A DNA stretch of 64,000 bases from NCBI RefSeq assembly GCF_014268585.2, contig NZ_CP077092.1, positions 124,001-188,000 of the forward strand, in the 5' to 3' direction. Below, in pieces: positions 23,831-35,933 of the stretch (within the stretch, counting starts at the first letter, position 1; the number at the start of each line of letters is the position of its first letter). This stretch comes from Pseudomonas iranensis. Lineage in GTDB: Bacteria; Pseudomonadota; Gammaproteobacteria; Pseudomonadales; Pseudomonadaceae. Both the position numbers and the translations under genes were made by a program. The notes under the pieces were generated by a model. The model was given only the letters and a program-made list of their open reading frames with translations. It had not been told where the DNA came from and ran no database searches.

Positions 23831-26704
23831 TTACTGCGGGTTTTTCTGATCACGCAAAAGCCCGGCCAGACAAGCAGCGTCTACCGGCCGGCTGATCAGA
23901 TAACCCTGCACCTCGTCGCAGTGTTCGGCGCGCAGAAATGCCAGCTGATCCTCACGCTCGACGCCCTCGGCCACGACTTTCAGGGCCAGCCCGTGGGCCA
24001 TGGCGATGATCGCGCGAGTGATCGCTGCGTCCGCACTGCCCTCGCTCAAGCCGCGAATGAACGCCTGATCGATCTTCACGTAATCCACCGGAATGCGCTT
24101 GAGGTAACTCAACGACGAATACCCGGTACCGAAATCATCGATCGCCAGTTTCACTCCCAGATCGCGCAGTTGCTGGAACGTCGCAATGATGTGTTCGACG
24201 CTGTCGAGCAAATGACTTTCGGTCAGCTCCAGCTCGAGGTAGTGCGGCGCCAGCCCGGTTTCTTCCAGCACCTGCCGGACCAGACTGACCAGTTTGCCCT
24301 GGCGCAGCTGATGCACCGACAGGTTCACCGACACGCGGATCGGCGCCAGGCCCTGACGCTGCCATTCGCACGCTTGCCAACACGCCTGGCGCAAAACGAA
24401 TTCACCGATCGGCCCGATCAGACCGGTCTCTTCGGCCAGGCCAATGAAATCCGCCGGCGGCACCTGGCCCATGCCCGGATGATCCCAGCGCACCAGCGCT
24501 TCAGCGGCATTCATGCGGCCGGTTTGCAGGCACAGTTTCGGTTGGTAGAACACCGTCAGTTGCTGTTCTTCAATGGCTCTGCGCAGGTGGTTTTCCAGCT
24601 GCAAACGTTCGAGTGTGCTGGCTTGCAGACTGTCGGTGAAGAACTGGAAATTGTTGCCGCCCAGATGTTTGGCATGCTGCATGGCCATGTTCGACTGGCT
24701 GACCAGCGCCGAGATCTCACGCGCGTTGTCCGGCAACAGGCTGATGCCCATCGAAGCGCTGACCACCAGTTCATGCCCGTCAACGCTCAGCGGCAAACGC
24801 AGCTTGGCCGACAACCGCGTCGCGACCCGTGCGAGGCTCGACAGATTGCCGTAGGCATCGAACAGCACGGCAAATTCGTCACCGGACAGGCGCGCAATGG
24901 TGTCGGCTTCCGGCAAGGCATTGACCAGCCGCCGGGCCATCTTCTGCAGGAGCTGATCGGCGACTTCATGGCCGAGACTGTCATTGAGCAATTTGAAGCG
25001 ATCGAGATTGATGTGCAGCAGCGCCAGACTGCGGCGCCCGCCCTGGCGCACCCGCTGATGGGCTTCGTGCAGACGCTCGCGGAACAGTGACCGGTTGGCC
25101 AGGCCGGTGAGCTCGTCGTAATGGGTCAGATAGCGCAGGCGTTCTTCCGAGGCCCGCCGCGCCGAGAGATCGGCGAAGAAGCCGACGATGTGGCTGACAT
25201 TGCCACGGCTATCACGCACGGCATTGAGTTGCAGCCACTGCGGATACAGCTCGCCGTTCTTGCGGGTTTCCACGAGTTCGCCCTGCCAACTGCCGTACTG
25301 CTCCAGCGCATGACGGATCGCCACGTAGTGACGACGGGCATCGCGGCTGCACGGCAACTCGACGACGTTGCGCCCGAGCATGTCGTCTATCTCGTAACCG
25401 GTAACCCGGCTGAAAGCCTGGTTGATCGCGATCAGCGCGTATTCCGGGTCAAGAATCACGATGCCTTCGCTGGCCGCTTCGAACACCGTCGCCGCCAGCC
25501 GCTGCTGCTCTTCGAGGCTTTTGCTGGCGCTGATATCGCGGCGAGTGCCGACCATGCGAATCACCCGGCCGTTGGCGCTGCGTTCTACGGCGCGGCCACG
25601 GTCCTCGATCCATACCCAATGGCCGTCGCCGTGGCGCAGGCGATATTCGACCTGATAATCCTCGGTGCGCCCCTTCAGATGCTCGACCAGGGCGAACTTG
25701 AGTGACGGCACATCTTCAGGATGCAGTCGTGGCTTGAGGTCGCGCAGCAGCGCGGTGACGTATTCCGGGGCGAGGCCGAACAGTTCCTGAATCTGTGTGT
25801 GGTGGACTTCGTCGGTCTGCAGGTTCCAGTCCCACAATCCGAGCTCACTGGCCTTGAGCGCCAGCGCCAGGCGCGCTTCGCTTTTGCTCAGGGCCTGATT
25901 GGCGGCATCCAGTTCGCGGCTGCGCTGGGCCACGCGATCTTCCAGATCGACCTGCGCTTCACGCAACTGCGCCTCGGCACAGCGGCGCTGTTCGATCTCT
26001 TTGCCCAGCTCCTGATTGAGTTGTTCGCTGCGCGTCTGCGCTTGCTGCAAATGCTCGATCAGGTGCTGATTCTGGAAACGCCGAAGCAATCCACGGTCGA
26101 TCAGCCGATTGACCTGCCACGCCACCACGCTCAACGAACCGAGCAGGATCAGACCCAGCCAGCCCCAGCCCCGGGCCTGATCGTCGCCGCCCCAGAACAG
26201 GTAGCCGATCGCTGGCAGCAGGCACGGCAAGGTAAACGAGAGGAACGCCGGCAGGCTCACCGCGTAGGCGACACTGGCCGACAGCGTTGCCGCGCCGATC
26301 AGGCCGAACACCCAGGCTTGCTGCATGAAGTTGTCAGCGGGTACCAGAGCGATGCCGGCTCCGGCCAGCGTCAGACCGGTCATGGTCGAACCGAGCAGGA
26401 ACATGCGGAACCAGATCGGCTGGGCCTGACGATCGGGAATCGCCGAATCGAACGCGGCTACCTGAATCACCCGCAGCGCGACCAGCGACAGCAGCCACAC
26501 CAGCCAGACGCTGACCACGAAGTAGCGCTGCGGGCTCCAGAGCAAAGCGGCGCAGACCAGACCATTGATCAACATGAACAGCGTGGGCAACAACGAGCCC
26601 TGATACAGCAGACGCGTGCGCTCCACCGCCATTTCGACGGCATAGTGCTTGCGGATCACCCGGGGGTCCACGGAGGGCCCCGACAGTTCGGCGCTGAGGA
26701 TCAT
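23831..26704 (-). CDS. Membrane GGDEF/EAL protein with two PAS domains (c-di-GMP signalling)
   Basis: 957 residues. Five or six membrane helices (~40-200; LLPTLFMLINGLVCAALLW to LIDRGLLRRF), a coiled-coil (~220-300), two PAS domains (LKASELGLWDWNLQTDEVHH; ATVFEAASEGIVILDPEYALIAINQAF), then a GGDEF domain and an EAL domain. The GGDEF active site reads SGDEF, with Ser in place of the first Gly, so cyclase activity is doubtful. The EAL site keeps EALVRW, NLSVHQL, ELTESHLLD and DDFGTGYSSLSYL, so phosphodiesterase activity is likely. Start MILSAELSGP at 26704; the in-frame extension upstream is antisense to nothing recognisable. Resembles PA5442. Confidence 0.9.
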   Translation of the reverse strand: MILSAELSGPSVDPRVIRKHYAVEMAVERTRLLYQGSLLPTLFMLINGLVCAALLWSPQRYFVVSVWLVWLLSLVALRVIQVAAFDSAIPDRQAQPIWFRMFLLGSTMTGLTLAGAGIALVPADNFMQQAWVFGLIGAATLSASVAYAVSLPAFLSFTLPCLLPAIGYLFWGGDDQARGWGWLGLILLGSLSVVAWQVNRLIDRGLLRRFQNQHLIEHLQQAQTRSEQLNQELGKEIEQRRCAEAQLREAQVDLEDRVAQRSRELDAANQALSKSEARLALALKASELGLWDWNLQTDEVHHTQIQELFGLAPEYVTALLRDLKPRLHPEDVPSLKFALVEHLKGRTEDYQVEYRLRHGDGHWVWIEDRGRAVERSANGRVIRMVGTRRDISASKSLEEQQRLAATVFEAASEGIVILDPEYALIAINQAFSRVTGYEIDDMLGRNVVELPCSRDARRHYVAIRHALEQYGSWQGELVETRKNGELYPQWLQLNAVRDSRGNVSHIVGFFADLSARRASEERLRYLTHYDELTGLANRSLFRERLHEAHQRVRQGGRRSLALLHINLDRFKLLNDSLGHEVADQLLQKMARRLVNALPEADTIARLSGDEFAVLFDAYGNLSSLARVATRLSAKLRLPLSVDGHELVVSASMGISLLPDNAREISALVSQSNMAMQHAKHLGGNNFQFFTDSLQASTLERLQLENHLRRAIEEQQLTVFYQPKLCLQTGRMNAAEALVRWDHPGMGQVPPADFIGLAEETGLIGPIGEFVLRQACWQACEWQRQGLAPIRVSVNLSVHQLRQGKLVSLVRQVLEETGLAPHYLELELTESHLLDSVEHIIATFQQLRDLGVKLAIDDFGTGYSSLSYLKRIPVDYVKIDQAFIRGLSEGSADAAITRAIIAMAHGLALKVVAEGVEREDQLAFLRAEHCDEVQGYLISRPVDAACLAGLLRDQKNPQ

Positions 26705-26960
26705 GGGCAACGTTCTTGTTCTTATAGGAGGGCGTGCGCCCGAAACGTGCACGGAGCATACACAAGCCGATCCCGATGCCAAACTGCTGCGGATGACAAT
26801 TGCAGGGAAATTTTCCGCCGCTTGCGCACCGCTGCAACCCCTCAGGCGAGACGGGCCGAAGCCTGCAGCCAGTGACCGACCGGTCGTCATCGGCAGCACA
26901 TTCATCGGCTAATGCAACGCACGGTTTGCCCGGGCCTGCGGCGCACCCTAGAATGCCCCG

Positions 26961-29144
<2,184 letters not shown>

Positions 29145-29163
29145 TCACCGGCACTCAACCCAT

Positions 29164-29250
29164 GTGGGAGCGAGCCTGCTCGCGAAAGCGCTGTCACATC
29201 AAGCAATCATTTGCCTGACACGACGCCTTCGCGAGCAGGCTCGCTCCCAC
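29164..29250. repeat. REP pair, arms facing inward
   Basis: Forward arm 29164-29186 and reverse arm 29228-29250, 41-base spacer. It occupies the first third of the 300-base gap between uvrD and the Tim44-like gene; in the rest of that gap I see only a likely promoter region. Confidence 0.95.
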
Positions 29251-29444
29251 AGGTTATGCGGCGCAAGTGCATCAATCCCTCTGAACCTATCGCCTTTTCC
29301 TACAGACAAAAGTACATCGGCTGATTGCCTCGCCAAGCTGAACGCGACCTGTCAGGCAAAAGCCCGAAACACTCTCTCGCTAGCCAGTAACACTTCAGCT
29401 GTGCAACATGGCGCGCGTGTCTCCACAAAACGGGAATACCCTTT

Positions 29445-30320
29445 ATGAAACGTTTTCTTAGCATCGCCATGGCGTTGTGCATCGGCCTGACGATGAGCCT
29501 CGACGCCAACGCCAAGCGCTTTGGTGGTGGCAAAAGCGCCGGCGCTGCGCCGACGCACCAGACCAGCCAGATGGCTCCTTCTTCTCCAGGCGTGGGCGGC
29601 GCAGCAGCGACCGCTGGCGCTGCCGGTGCTGCTGGCGCCGCGGCCAAGGCCGGCGGTGCGTCGCGCTGGCTCGGCCCATTGGCGGGCATCGCCGCCGGTG
29701 GCCTGCTCGCGTCGATGTTCATGGGCGACGGCTTCCAGGGCATGCAGATCTTCGACATCCTGATCATGGCGCTGATCGCGTTCGTGATCTTCCGCTTCAT
29801 CGCCGCCCGTCGTCGCAAGCAGCAGGAGCAATTCGCTCCGGCCGGCGCGCCGATGCAGCGTGAAGTGTTCGAGCAGAAGCCTGCCGCCATGGGTTCGATC
29901 TTCGGTGGTTCGGCTGCTCCGGCTGCCGCCCGTCCAGTGATCAACGCACCGGCCTGGTTCAACGAAGAGCGCTTCCTTGAAGCTGCGCGCAGCCACTTCC
30001 AGTCGCTGCAGCAGCACTGGGACGCCAACGAAATGGACAAGATCGCCGAGTTCGTGACCCCGCAAATGCTTGAGTTCCTCAAGCGTGAGCGTGCGGATCT
30101 GGGCGACGGCTTCCAGTCGACCTACATCGACAACCTGCAGGTGCAGCTGGACGGCGTCGACGATCGTGCCGACAAGACCATCGCCACCCTGACCTTCACC
30201 GGCGTGTCGAAAACCTCGCGTTTCGACCAGGGCGAAGTGTTCAGCGAAAGCTGGAACATGGAACGTCCGCAGGGCGACAACCAGCCTTGGCTGGTCGCCG
30301 GTATCCGCCAGAACGGCTGA
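29445..30320 (+). CDS. Tim44-like domain protein
   Basis: 291 residues. Signal-peptide-like start (MKRFLSIAMALCIGLTMSLDANA), a Gly/Ala-rich low-complexity stretch (~45-75), a membrane helix (IFDILIMALIAFVIFRFIAA, ~102-122), then the Tim44-like domain (FNEERFLEAARSHFQSLQQHWDANEMDKIAEFVTPQMLEFLK to the C-terminus), related to the lipid- and protein-binding fold of mitochondrial Tim44 and MRP-L45. Widespread in pseudomonads next to uvrD; its role is not known. A terminator follows. Confidence 0.85.
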   Translation: MKRFLSIAMALCIGLTMSLDANAKRFGGGKSAGAAPTHQTSQMAPSSPGVGGAAATAGAAGAAGAAAKAGGASRWLGPLAGIAAGGLLASMFMGDGFQGMQIFDILIMALIAFVIFRFIAARRRKQQEQFAPAGAPMQREVFEQKPAAMGSIFGGSAAPAAARPVINAPAWFNEERFLEAARSHFQSLQQHWDANEMDKIAEFVTPQMLEFLKRERADLGDGFQSTYIDNLQVQLDGVDDRADKTIATLTFTGVSKTSRFDQGEVFSESWNMERPQGDNQPWLVAGIRQNG

Positions 30321-30350
30321 TCCCTGCTGCGCTTCACTTGCGGTAACAGA

Positions 30351-30374
30351 ACCCCGGCCTCGGCCGGGGTTTTT
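30351..30374 (+). terminator. Rho-independent terminator after the Tim44-like gene
   Basis: ACCCCGGCC-TC-GGCCGGGGT stem (9 bp) followed by a T run, 30 bases after the stop codon. Confidence 0.93.
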
Positions 30375-30456
30375 CATTTCACGGTTGCATCTATGGCGAG
30401 CTACTGTATAAACCGGCCCATATAAACCGCGCCATTCAAGCAAGAGGATCCCGGAC

Positions 30457-30864
30457 GTGGAAGAAATCATCGAACAACTGCGCGAAGCCAACGAACCCGT
30501 GCCGGTTCCATTGGAATTGCCAGACGAAGACCAATTGGTGGAGATCGAAGAAGAACTCTTCATCAACATTCCGTTCGTCTTCAAAGAGTTTTTGCTGACC
30601 GTCAGCGACGTGGTCTATGGCAGCCTCGAGCCGGTGACCGTCACCGACCCGCAATCGCACACCTATCTGCCGGACGTTGCCGCCAATGCCTGGGACGCCG
30701 GCGTGCCGCGCGACCTGATCCCGATCTGCCAGGACGGCGACGACTACTACTGCGTTGAAGAAGACGGCACCGTGGTGCTGTGGTCCGGCGAAGAAGAGCT
30801 GATCACCGAAGAATCATGGGAATCGGTGTGGCACTGGGCGCGGGACGTCTGGCTGGAAAGCTGA
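30457..30864 (+). CDS. SMI1/KNR4 (SUKH) family protein
   Basis: 135 residues, very acidic. GTG start at 30457 with AGAGGA upstream. LPDEDQLVEIEEELFINIPFVFKEFLLTVSDVVYGSLEP is the typical SUKH N-terminus, and PRDLIPICQDGDDYYCVEEDGTVVLWSGEE is the central beta-sheet signature. SUKH proteins often act as immunity proteins against polymorphic toxins, but this one has no toxin gene beside it and is a conserved single gene in pseudomonads, so a housekeeping role is equally likely. Confidence 0.82.
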   Translation: MEEIIEQLREANEPVPVPLELPDEDQLVEIEEELFINIPFVFKEFLLTVSDVVYGSLEPVTVTDPQSHTYLPDVAANAWDAGVPRDLIPICQDGDDYYCVEEDGTVVLWSGEEELITEESWESVWHWARDVWLES

Positions 30865-30885
30865 TCCGCCACACGCCCCGGCAGG

Positions 30886-32649
30886 TCAATGCCCCGACGA
30901 CTCCTTATGGTTGTCGAGGGTTTCCAGCAGCGCCACCTGCATGCGCGTATGCACGCGGATGAACCAGCGCCAGAGCAGCGCCGCCACGGCGGCCGCGACG
31001 ACGGCGATCAGCACCAGCAGCTTGTTGGTCGGCAGGATACTGGCCGACAAGGCTGCCAACAGCAGGAAAATCACCAGCAGCGAGAGAATCGGGATCACTT
31101 CGGCGATCACCCGGCGCACTCGCTGCGTGTGACGCCCGGCCATCTCCGGCTTGACGCCCATCTCCGCCAGCAGCATCGACAGCGCCTTGAGCTTGCGATA
31201 AGCCGCGATCAGAAATGGCAGCGAGACCAGCAACGCCCCGCCCCAGATCAGTGCCTTCTGCCAGCTCGGATCGCTGATCCAGTCCTGCAGCCACAACGAG
31301 ATGCGCTCGGCGAAGTATGCGCCGGCAAAAAAGATCGCAATCACCAGAGCCAGATTGACCCCGACCTGCAACAGGATCCGCCGGATCATCGACGCCAGCA
31401 GCGCACCCTCGCCCTGCGGTTGAATACTGCGCAACCATTCGCCATACATGCCGAGCACCCGCCCGAGCCGCTTGGGCACAGCGGCCGAGAGCTTGATCGA
31501 CAACGGATCCGCCGCGCGAATCAGGTACGGCGTCAGCAGTGTGGTGATCACAGACACGGCTACGGCGACCGGGTAGAGGAAGTTGCTGGTCACCTGCAAG
31601 GTCATGCCCAGCGCGGCGATGATGAAGGAAAATTCGCCAATCTGTGACAGACCCATGCCGACTCGCAGCGAGGTCCGTCCGTCATTGCCGGCGATAAACG
31701 CACCGAGGCCGCAGGACAACATCTTGCCCAGCACCACGGCCACGGTGATCACCGCGATCGGCCAAGCGTATTCAATGAGAATCAGCGGATCGAGCATCAG
31801 CCCGATGGCGACGAAAAAGATTGCGCTGAACAGGTCGCGGACCGGCTCGACCAGCCGTTCGATTTTCAGCAATTGCCGGGACTCGGCCATGATCGCGCCG
31901 ATCAGGAAAGCCCCGAGCACCATGCTGTATTCAAGCTTGACCACCAACAGGCAGAAGCCGAAACACAGGCCGAGCACGGTGATCAACAGCATCTCGTTGC
32001 TTTCGAATTTCGCCACATAAGCCAGCAGACGCGGCACCAACAGAATGCCGATGACCAGCGCGACGATCATGAACAGCGACAGCTTGCCGACCGTGGAAAA
32101 CACTTCACCCGAACTCACCGTGCCGCTGACGGCGATGCTCGACAGCAGCGCGATGATGCCGATGCCAAGGATGTCCTCGACAATCAGCACACCGAAGATC
32201 AACTGCGCAAAGCGCTCGTTCTTCATCTTCAGGTCATTCAGCGCTTTGACGATGATGGTGGTGGAGGAGATCGCCAGAATCGCGCCGAGGAACAACGAAT
32301 CCATGGTGTTCCAGTCGAACCAGCGGCCGATTTCGTAGCCGATCCAGATCATCAGGATGATTTCGAGAAACGCGGCAATGAACGCCGTGGCGCCGACCTT
32401 GAACAGCTTGCGCAGGCTGAACTCCAGGCCAAGGCAGAACATCAGGAAGATCACCCCGAGTTCGGCCAGGGTCTTGATGGTTTCTTCGTCGTGAATCAGG
32501 CCGAACGGCGGCGTATGCGGGCCGATGATGAAGCCGGCGACGATGTAGCCGAGCACCACCGGTTGCTTGAAACGATGAAACAGCACGGTTACCACCCCCG
32601 CGACCAGCATGATCACTGCCAGATCCTGAATGAAACTGATGGCATGCAT
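30886..32649 (-). CDS. CPA2-family cation/proton antiporter (KefB-like) without an RCK domain
   Basis: 587 residues. The first ~385 residues are a Na+/H+ exchanger domain with a dozen membrane helices: FKQPVVLGYIVAGFIIGPHTPPFG, FLMFCLGLEFSLRKLF, FGVLIVEDILGIGIIALL, SQIGEFSFIIAALG. KefB/KefC would continue with a soluble TrkA-N domain; here the last ~200 residues instead contain four more hydrophobic helices (LALVIAIFFAGAYFAERISL, ALLVSLPFLIAAY, LSLLVIFLLLAALSASIL, LLVLIAVVAAAVAALLW). Start MHAISFIQDL with AAGGAG upstream. Ion specificity (K+ or Na+) cannot be read from sequence. Confidence 0.85.
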   Translation of the reverse strand: MHAISFIQDLAVIMLVAGVVTVLFHRFKQPVVLGYIVAGFIIGPHTPPFGLIHDEETIKTLAELGVIFLMFCLGLEFSLRKLFKVGATAFIAAFLEIILMIWIGYEIGRWFDWNTMDSLFLGAILAISSTTIIVKALNDLKMKNERFAQLIFGVLIVEDILGIGIIALLSSIAVSGTVSSGEVFSTVGKLSLFMIVALVIGILLVPRLLAYVAKFESNEMLLITVLGLCFGFCLLVVKLEYSMVLGAFLIGAIMAESRQLLKIERLVEPVRDLFSAIFFVAIGLMLDPLILIEYAWPIAVITVAVVLGKMLSCGLGAFIAGNDGRTSLRVGMGLSQIGEFSFIIAALGMTLQVTSNFLYPVAVAVSVITTLLTPYLIRAADPLSIKLSAAVPKRLGRVLGMYGEWLRSIQPQGEGALLASMIRRILLQVGVNLALVIAIFFAGAYFAERISLWLQDWISDPSWQKALIWGGALLVSLPFLIAAYRKLKALSMLLAEMGVKPEMAGRHTQRVRRVIAEVIPILSLLVIFLLLAALSASILPTNKLLVLIAVVAAAVAALLWRWFIRVHTRMQVALLETLDNHKESSGH

Positions 32650-32927
32650 GGCGTGGGCTCCTTGATGACGAGGCGCGCGGACAGACGTCAGACATTCTGC
32701 GCGAGCAGGGTAAAAATCCGCTTTTAATGTAGGAATTGCCCTTGGGCAGGGCTTTTGCAGGTTAACACCGCGACTTCGCTCTGGAAGCCGGTGCAATATA
32801 TGGAAACAGATCGCTACCAGCGTGACGGCGGCCCGCCGCGCGGCGTCCCGATAACGGTGCTTTTTGAAAAGCCACCAGGTGCCCGCAGAGGCGCTTCCTG
32901 CAATCAGCCTTGATCCGTGAGAACGTT

Positions 32928-33410
32928 ATGGAACCCGGAAACGCCCAGCTGTCGATGACGGTACTGATGACCCCCGACATGGCCAACTTCTCTGGCAATG
33001 TCCACGGCGGCACCCTGCTCAAATACCTCGACGAAGTGGCCTACGCCTGCGCCAGCCGTTATGCCGGGCGCTACGTGGTGACCCTGTCGGTGGATCAGGT
33101 GATTTTCCGCGAGCCGATTCATGTTGGCGAACTGGTGACGTTCCTGGCCTCGGTCAACTACACCGGCAACACGTCGATGGAAGTTGGCATCAAAGTGGTC
33201 ACCGAAAACATCCGCGAACGCTCGGTGCGCCACACCAACAGCTGCTTCTTCACCATGGTCGCGGTGGATGATCAGCGCAAACCGGCCGCCGTGCCACCGC
33301 TGCAACCGCAGAACAGCGAAGACAAGCGCCGCTTCATGCAGGCGCAGCAGCGCCGGCAGATTCGCCAAGAGCTGGAAAAGCGTTATCAGGAAATCAAGGG
33401 CGACGCCTGA
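32928..33410 (+). CDS. Acyl-CoA thioesterase, hotdog fold (YciA/BFIT type)
   Basis: 160 residues. MTPDMANFSGNVHGGTLLKYLDEVAYACASRYAGR carries the hotdog helix and the catalytic Asp (LDEVAY); VDQVIFREPIHVGELVTFLASVNYTG and TNSCFFTMVAVD complete the fold. Hydrolyses acyl-CoA to free acid and CoA; chain-length preference unknown. ATG 32928 (MEPGNAQLSM) chosen; a TTG six codons upstream is less likely. The C-terminal 35 residues are a charged helix (FMQAQQRRQIRQELEKRYQE). Single gene, followed by a REP pair. Confidence 0.9.
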   Translation: MEPGNAQLSMTVLMTPDMANFSGNVHGGTLLKYLDEVAYACASRYAGRYVVTLSVDQVIFREPIHVGELVTFLASVNYTGNTSMEVGIKVVTENIRERSVRHTNSCFFTMVAVDDQRKPAAVPPLQPQNSEDKRRFMQAQQRRQIRQELEKRYQEIKGDA

Positions 33411-33435
33411 AACGGATAGCGCTCAATTGATCGCT

Positions 33436-33501
33436 TTCGCGAGCAGGCTCGCTCCCACATCTGGAATGCATTCTTCCTGTGGGAGCGAGCCTGCTCGCGA
33501 A
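33436..33501. repeat. REP pair, arms facing outward
   Basis: Reverse arm 33436-33458 and forward arm 33479-33501, 20-base spacer containing TGGAATGCATTC, between convergent thioesterase and pdxY genes. Confidence 0.95.
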
Positions 33502-33517
33502 TAAAGACGACTCGGTC

Positions 33518-34390
33518 TCAGAGACTGATCGCTGTAGCCTCGAACTTCACCCGCGGATGCGCAATGCGATCCTGCGCCCGCACCAGTTGCAGCTCATAAC
33601 TGGCGCACGCCTGGGTTTCCAGCAACACCTCATGCACTGCTGCTGCGGTGAATTCGAATGCCGCCAGCAGGCTTTCGCCCAGCAACACCCGCGCCAGGAA
33701 CAGACCAGAGGTCAGATCGCCGACGCCCACTGGCTGACGTGGAAACGCCAGCAATGGACGGCGCAGATGCCAGCTGCCCTCGGCGGTCACCAACAACATT
33801 TCGAAGCCATCCGCCGGTTTGCCCGGATAATCCAGATGCTTGACCAGTACCGCTTTCGGCCCGCGCGCCAGCAGCGCCCGTGCCATCGCCAGGCAATCGA
33901 ACAGCGACTGCGGCTTGCGCCCGGAAAAACTGTCCAGCTCCAACTGGTTCGGGCACATGATGTCCGCCACGGCCGCGGCCTCATCCAGGAGGAAGTCGCT
34001 GACCTCGGTGGGCACGCTGCAGCCTTTCTCCGGATGGCCCATCACCGGATCACACAGATACAGCATCTTTGGATTGACCGCTTTGATCCGCGCCACACCG
34101 CTGAGAATCGCCCGTCCCTGCGCGGCGCTGCCGAGGTAACCGGAGAGCACCGCGTCGCAATTGCCCAGCTCGCCAATCGCAGCGATGCCTTCGATCAGCT
34201 CGGGAATCTGCCGCGGTGCCAGCACTTCACCGGCCCACTGACCATACTGGGTGTGGTTGGAAAACTGCACGGTGTTGAGCGGCCAGACGTTGACCCCGAC
34301 CCGCTGCATCGGAAAAACCGCAGCGCTGTTGCCGGCGTGGCCAAACACCACGTGGGACTGGATGGCGAGCAGATGAGGCGTACGTTTCAT
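33518..34390 (-). CDS. pdxY: Pyridoxal kinase PdxY
   Basis: 290 residues. Ribokinase-like fold: [44 protein letters not shown] at the N-terminus, [15 protein letters not shown] near 120, [13 protein letters not shown] and the anion-hole motif [17 protein letters not shown] near 220 with the catalytic Asp. It phosphorylates pyridoxal with ATP in the PLP salvage pathway. ATG 34390 (MKRTPHLL) preferred; an ATG three codons earlier (34399) is possible. Corresponds to PA5516. Confidence 0.95.
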   Translation of the reverse strand: MKRTPHLLAIQSHVVFGHAGNSAAVFPMQRVGVNVWPLNTVQFSNHTQYGQWAGEVLAPRQIPELIEGIAAIGELGNCDAVLSGYLGSAAQGRAILSGVARIKAVNPKMLYLCDPVMGHPEKGCSVPTEVSDFLLDEAAAVADIMCPNQLELDSFSGRKPQSLFDCLAMARALLARGPKAVLVKHLDYPGKPADGFEMLLVTAEGSWHLRRPLLAFPRQPVGVGDLTSGLFLARVLLGESLLAAFEFTAAAVHEVLLETQACASYELQLVRAQDRIAHPRVKFEATAISL

Positions 34391-34501
34391 TCGGGTCATT
34401 CCGTAAAACGATTGAAATTCAAGCCGCGCAGTATGCGACGAAACACAGCCTGTACGACAGACCGGCGAGACAGTTAAGCTGACGCCATCTTTTGGAGTTC
34501 G

Positions 34502-34921
34502 ATGTCGATGCTGACCCTGGAAAACATCTTCGTGCTGATGCTGTTCGCCGCCGCTGGTGCCTGGCTATGGCACAACCACGGCTTGCGCGAGCGCGCGCTG
34601 GAGCGGGTCAAACAGCATTGCACCAATGTTGGCGTTGAACTGCTGGACGGTAACGTCGCGCTAAAAAAGATCGGGCTGATCAGGGATGCCAACGGTCGCC
34701 GACGACTGGCGCGGGTCTACAACTTCGAGTTCACCGTGACCGGCGAAAGCCGCCACAACGGCACCGTCACCCAGTTCGGCGCGCACAGTGCGCAGATTGA
34801 ACTGGCGCCCTACCCGGCGCCGTTCGACGACACGCCGCCGGTGGTCGAAGTGCACAAGCCTCGCGCCGAAGTCATCGAGCTGAGCCAGTGGCGCCAGGAA
34901 CATACCAAGTGGAAGCCTTGA
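34502..34921 (+). CDS. DUF3301 family protein, single membrane anchor
   Basis: 139 residues. One N-terminal helix ([20 protein letters not shown]) followed by a basic cytoplasmic domain: [32 protein letters not shown] and [24 protein letters not shown], the DUF3301 signature. Function unknown. GGAG precedes the ATG at 34502; an ATG two codons later is also possible. Lies convergent with the CobW-like gene, 6 bases between their stop codons. Confidence 0.85.
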   Translation: MSMLTLENIFVLMLFAAAGAWLWHNHGLRERALERVKQHCTNVGVELLDGNVALKKIGLIRDANGRRRLARVYNFEFTVTGESRHNGTVTQFGAHSAQIELAPYPAPFDDTPPVVEVHKPRAEVIELSQWRQEHTKWKP

Positions 34922-34927
34922 GCTGAC

Positions 34928-35893
34928 TCACTGAATCCGGCATTCAGCCAAACCGGCTTGCAGCTGTTCGATGTTCTGCGGTTCAGCGAAGATCAGCTCG
35001 ATTCTTGAGTCTTTTCGCCATTCGCTGGCTTGCCAACTCAGCTCGGCATGCTCCAGCGCATTGCCCGCAACCCAGCCATCCGTGCTGTGGATAACCAGTT
35101 TCGCCCGCTTCCAGTCAAGCGCGCTCAGCCAATAGGCGATGCGTACTTGATCAAATACCTGCCGCGGATGCCAGCGCCAACCGATGCTCCACCCACCCTC
35201 CTGCGCCTGACTCAGGCAAATCGGTTCGGCCGGATCGCTCCAGACCGCTGGCAGCTGTGCCAATCCAGTGGGCAGCGGCAGATGCCCTGCGCCTTCGTTT
35301 GCTTTTGCTTTCAGACCCGGCAGCTCGCTCAGAGGCAGTTGCGCTTGCTGCGTCCAGATCAGCCTGACGGGCGGCAACTGGCTGGCGATTTTCTCTCGAA
35401 CCGCTTCATCGAGATCTTCGGCCTTGTTCAACAACAGCAAACCCGCGCTGGCCAACGCTTGCTGCTGAGCGTCCGGCAGGGTTCTACCCGCGTGCAGTGC
35501 CTGAGCGTCCAGAACCAGCACACATGGCTGAACCGCCAGCACGCCCAGCCACGGCGCCTCGTTCAATTGCTTGAGCAACTGCGCCGGATGGCCCAGCCCG
35601 GATGGCTCGATAAACAGTCGATCCGGTCTGGCCTTGCGCAGCAGGCGGCCGAGGCCGATCTGGAATGGCGCGCCATTGACGCAACACAGGCAGCCCCCGG
35701 CCACCTCACCCAGTGCGATACCATCGGCGTCATTCGTCAGCAATGCAGCATCCAGACCGATCTGGCCGAACTCGTTGATCAGCACCGCCCAGCGCTCGTC
35801 CGCAGGCCGTTGCGCCAGCAACTGGCGAATCAGGCTGGTCTTGCCGGCGCCCAACGGGCCGGCGATGACGTGGGTCGGAATGTTCTGCAACAT
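34928..35893 (-). CDS. CobW-like G3E GTPase (putative metallochaperone)
   Basis: 321 residues. P-loop GPLGAGKTSLIRQLL (~12-26), switch EFGQIGLDAALL, the metal-binding CxCC motif GGCLCCVNG near 75, FIEPSGLGHPAQLL, and the guanine motif LLNKAED near 155. The CobW C-terminal domain follows (WRWHPRQVFDQVRIAYWLSAL). G3E GTPases with CxCC deliver zinc or other metals. Start at 35893 (MLQNIPTHVIAGP) excludes a non-protein-like extension. It stands near the zinc genes but I find no Zur-like site in its 40-base upstream gap. Confidence 0.88.
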   Translation of the reverse strand: MLQNIPTHVIAGPLGAGKTSLIRQLLAQRPADERWAVLINEFGQIGLDAALLTNDADGIALGEVAGGCLCCVNGAPFQIGLGRLLRKARPDRLFIEPSGLGHPAQLLKQLNEAPWLGVLAVQPCVLVLDAQALHAGRTLPDAQQQALASAGLLLLNKAEDLDEAVREKIASQLPPVRLIWTQQAQLPLSELPGLKAKANEGAGHLPLPTGLAQLPAVWSDPAEPICLSQAQEGGWSIGWRWHPRQVFDQVRIAYWLSALDWKRAKLVIHSTDGWVAGNALEHAELSWQASEWRKDSRIELIFAEPQNIEQLQAGLAECRIQ

Positions 35894-35933
35894 GGCGGGT
35901 ACTTTCTGCGGACAGTTATTGAGGAGATCGAAG

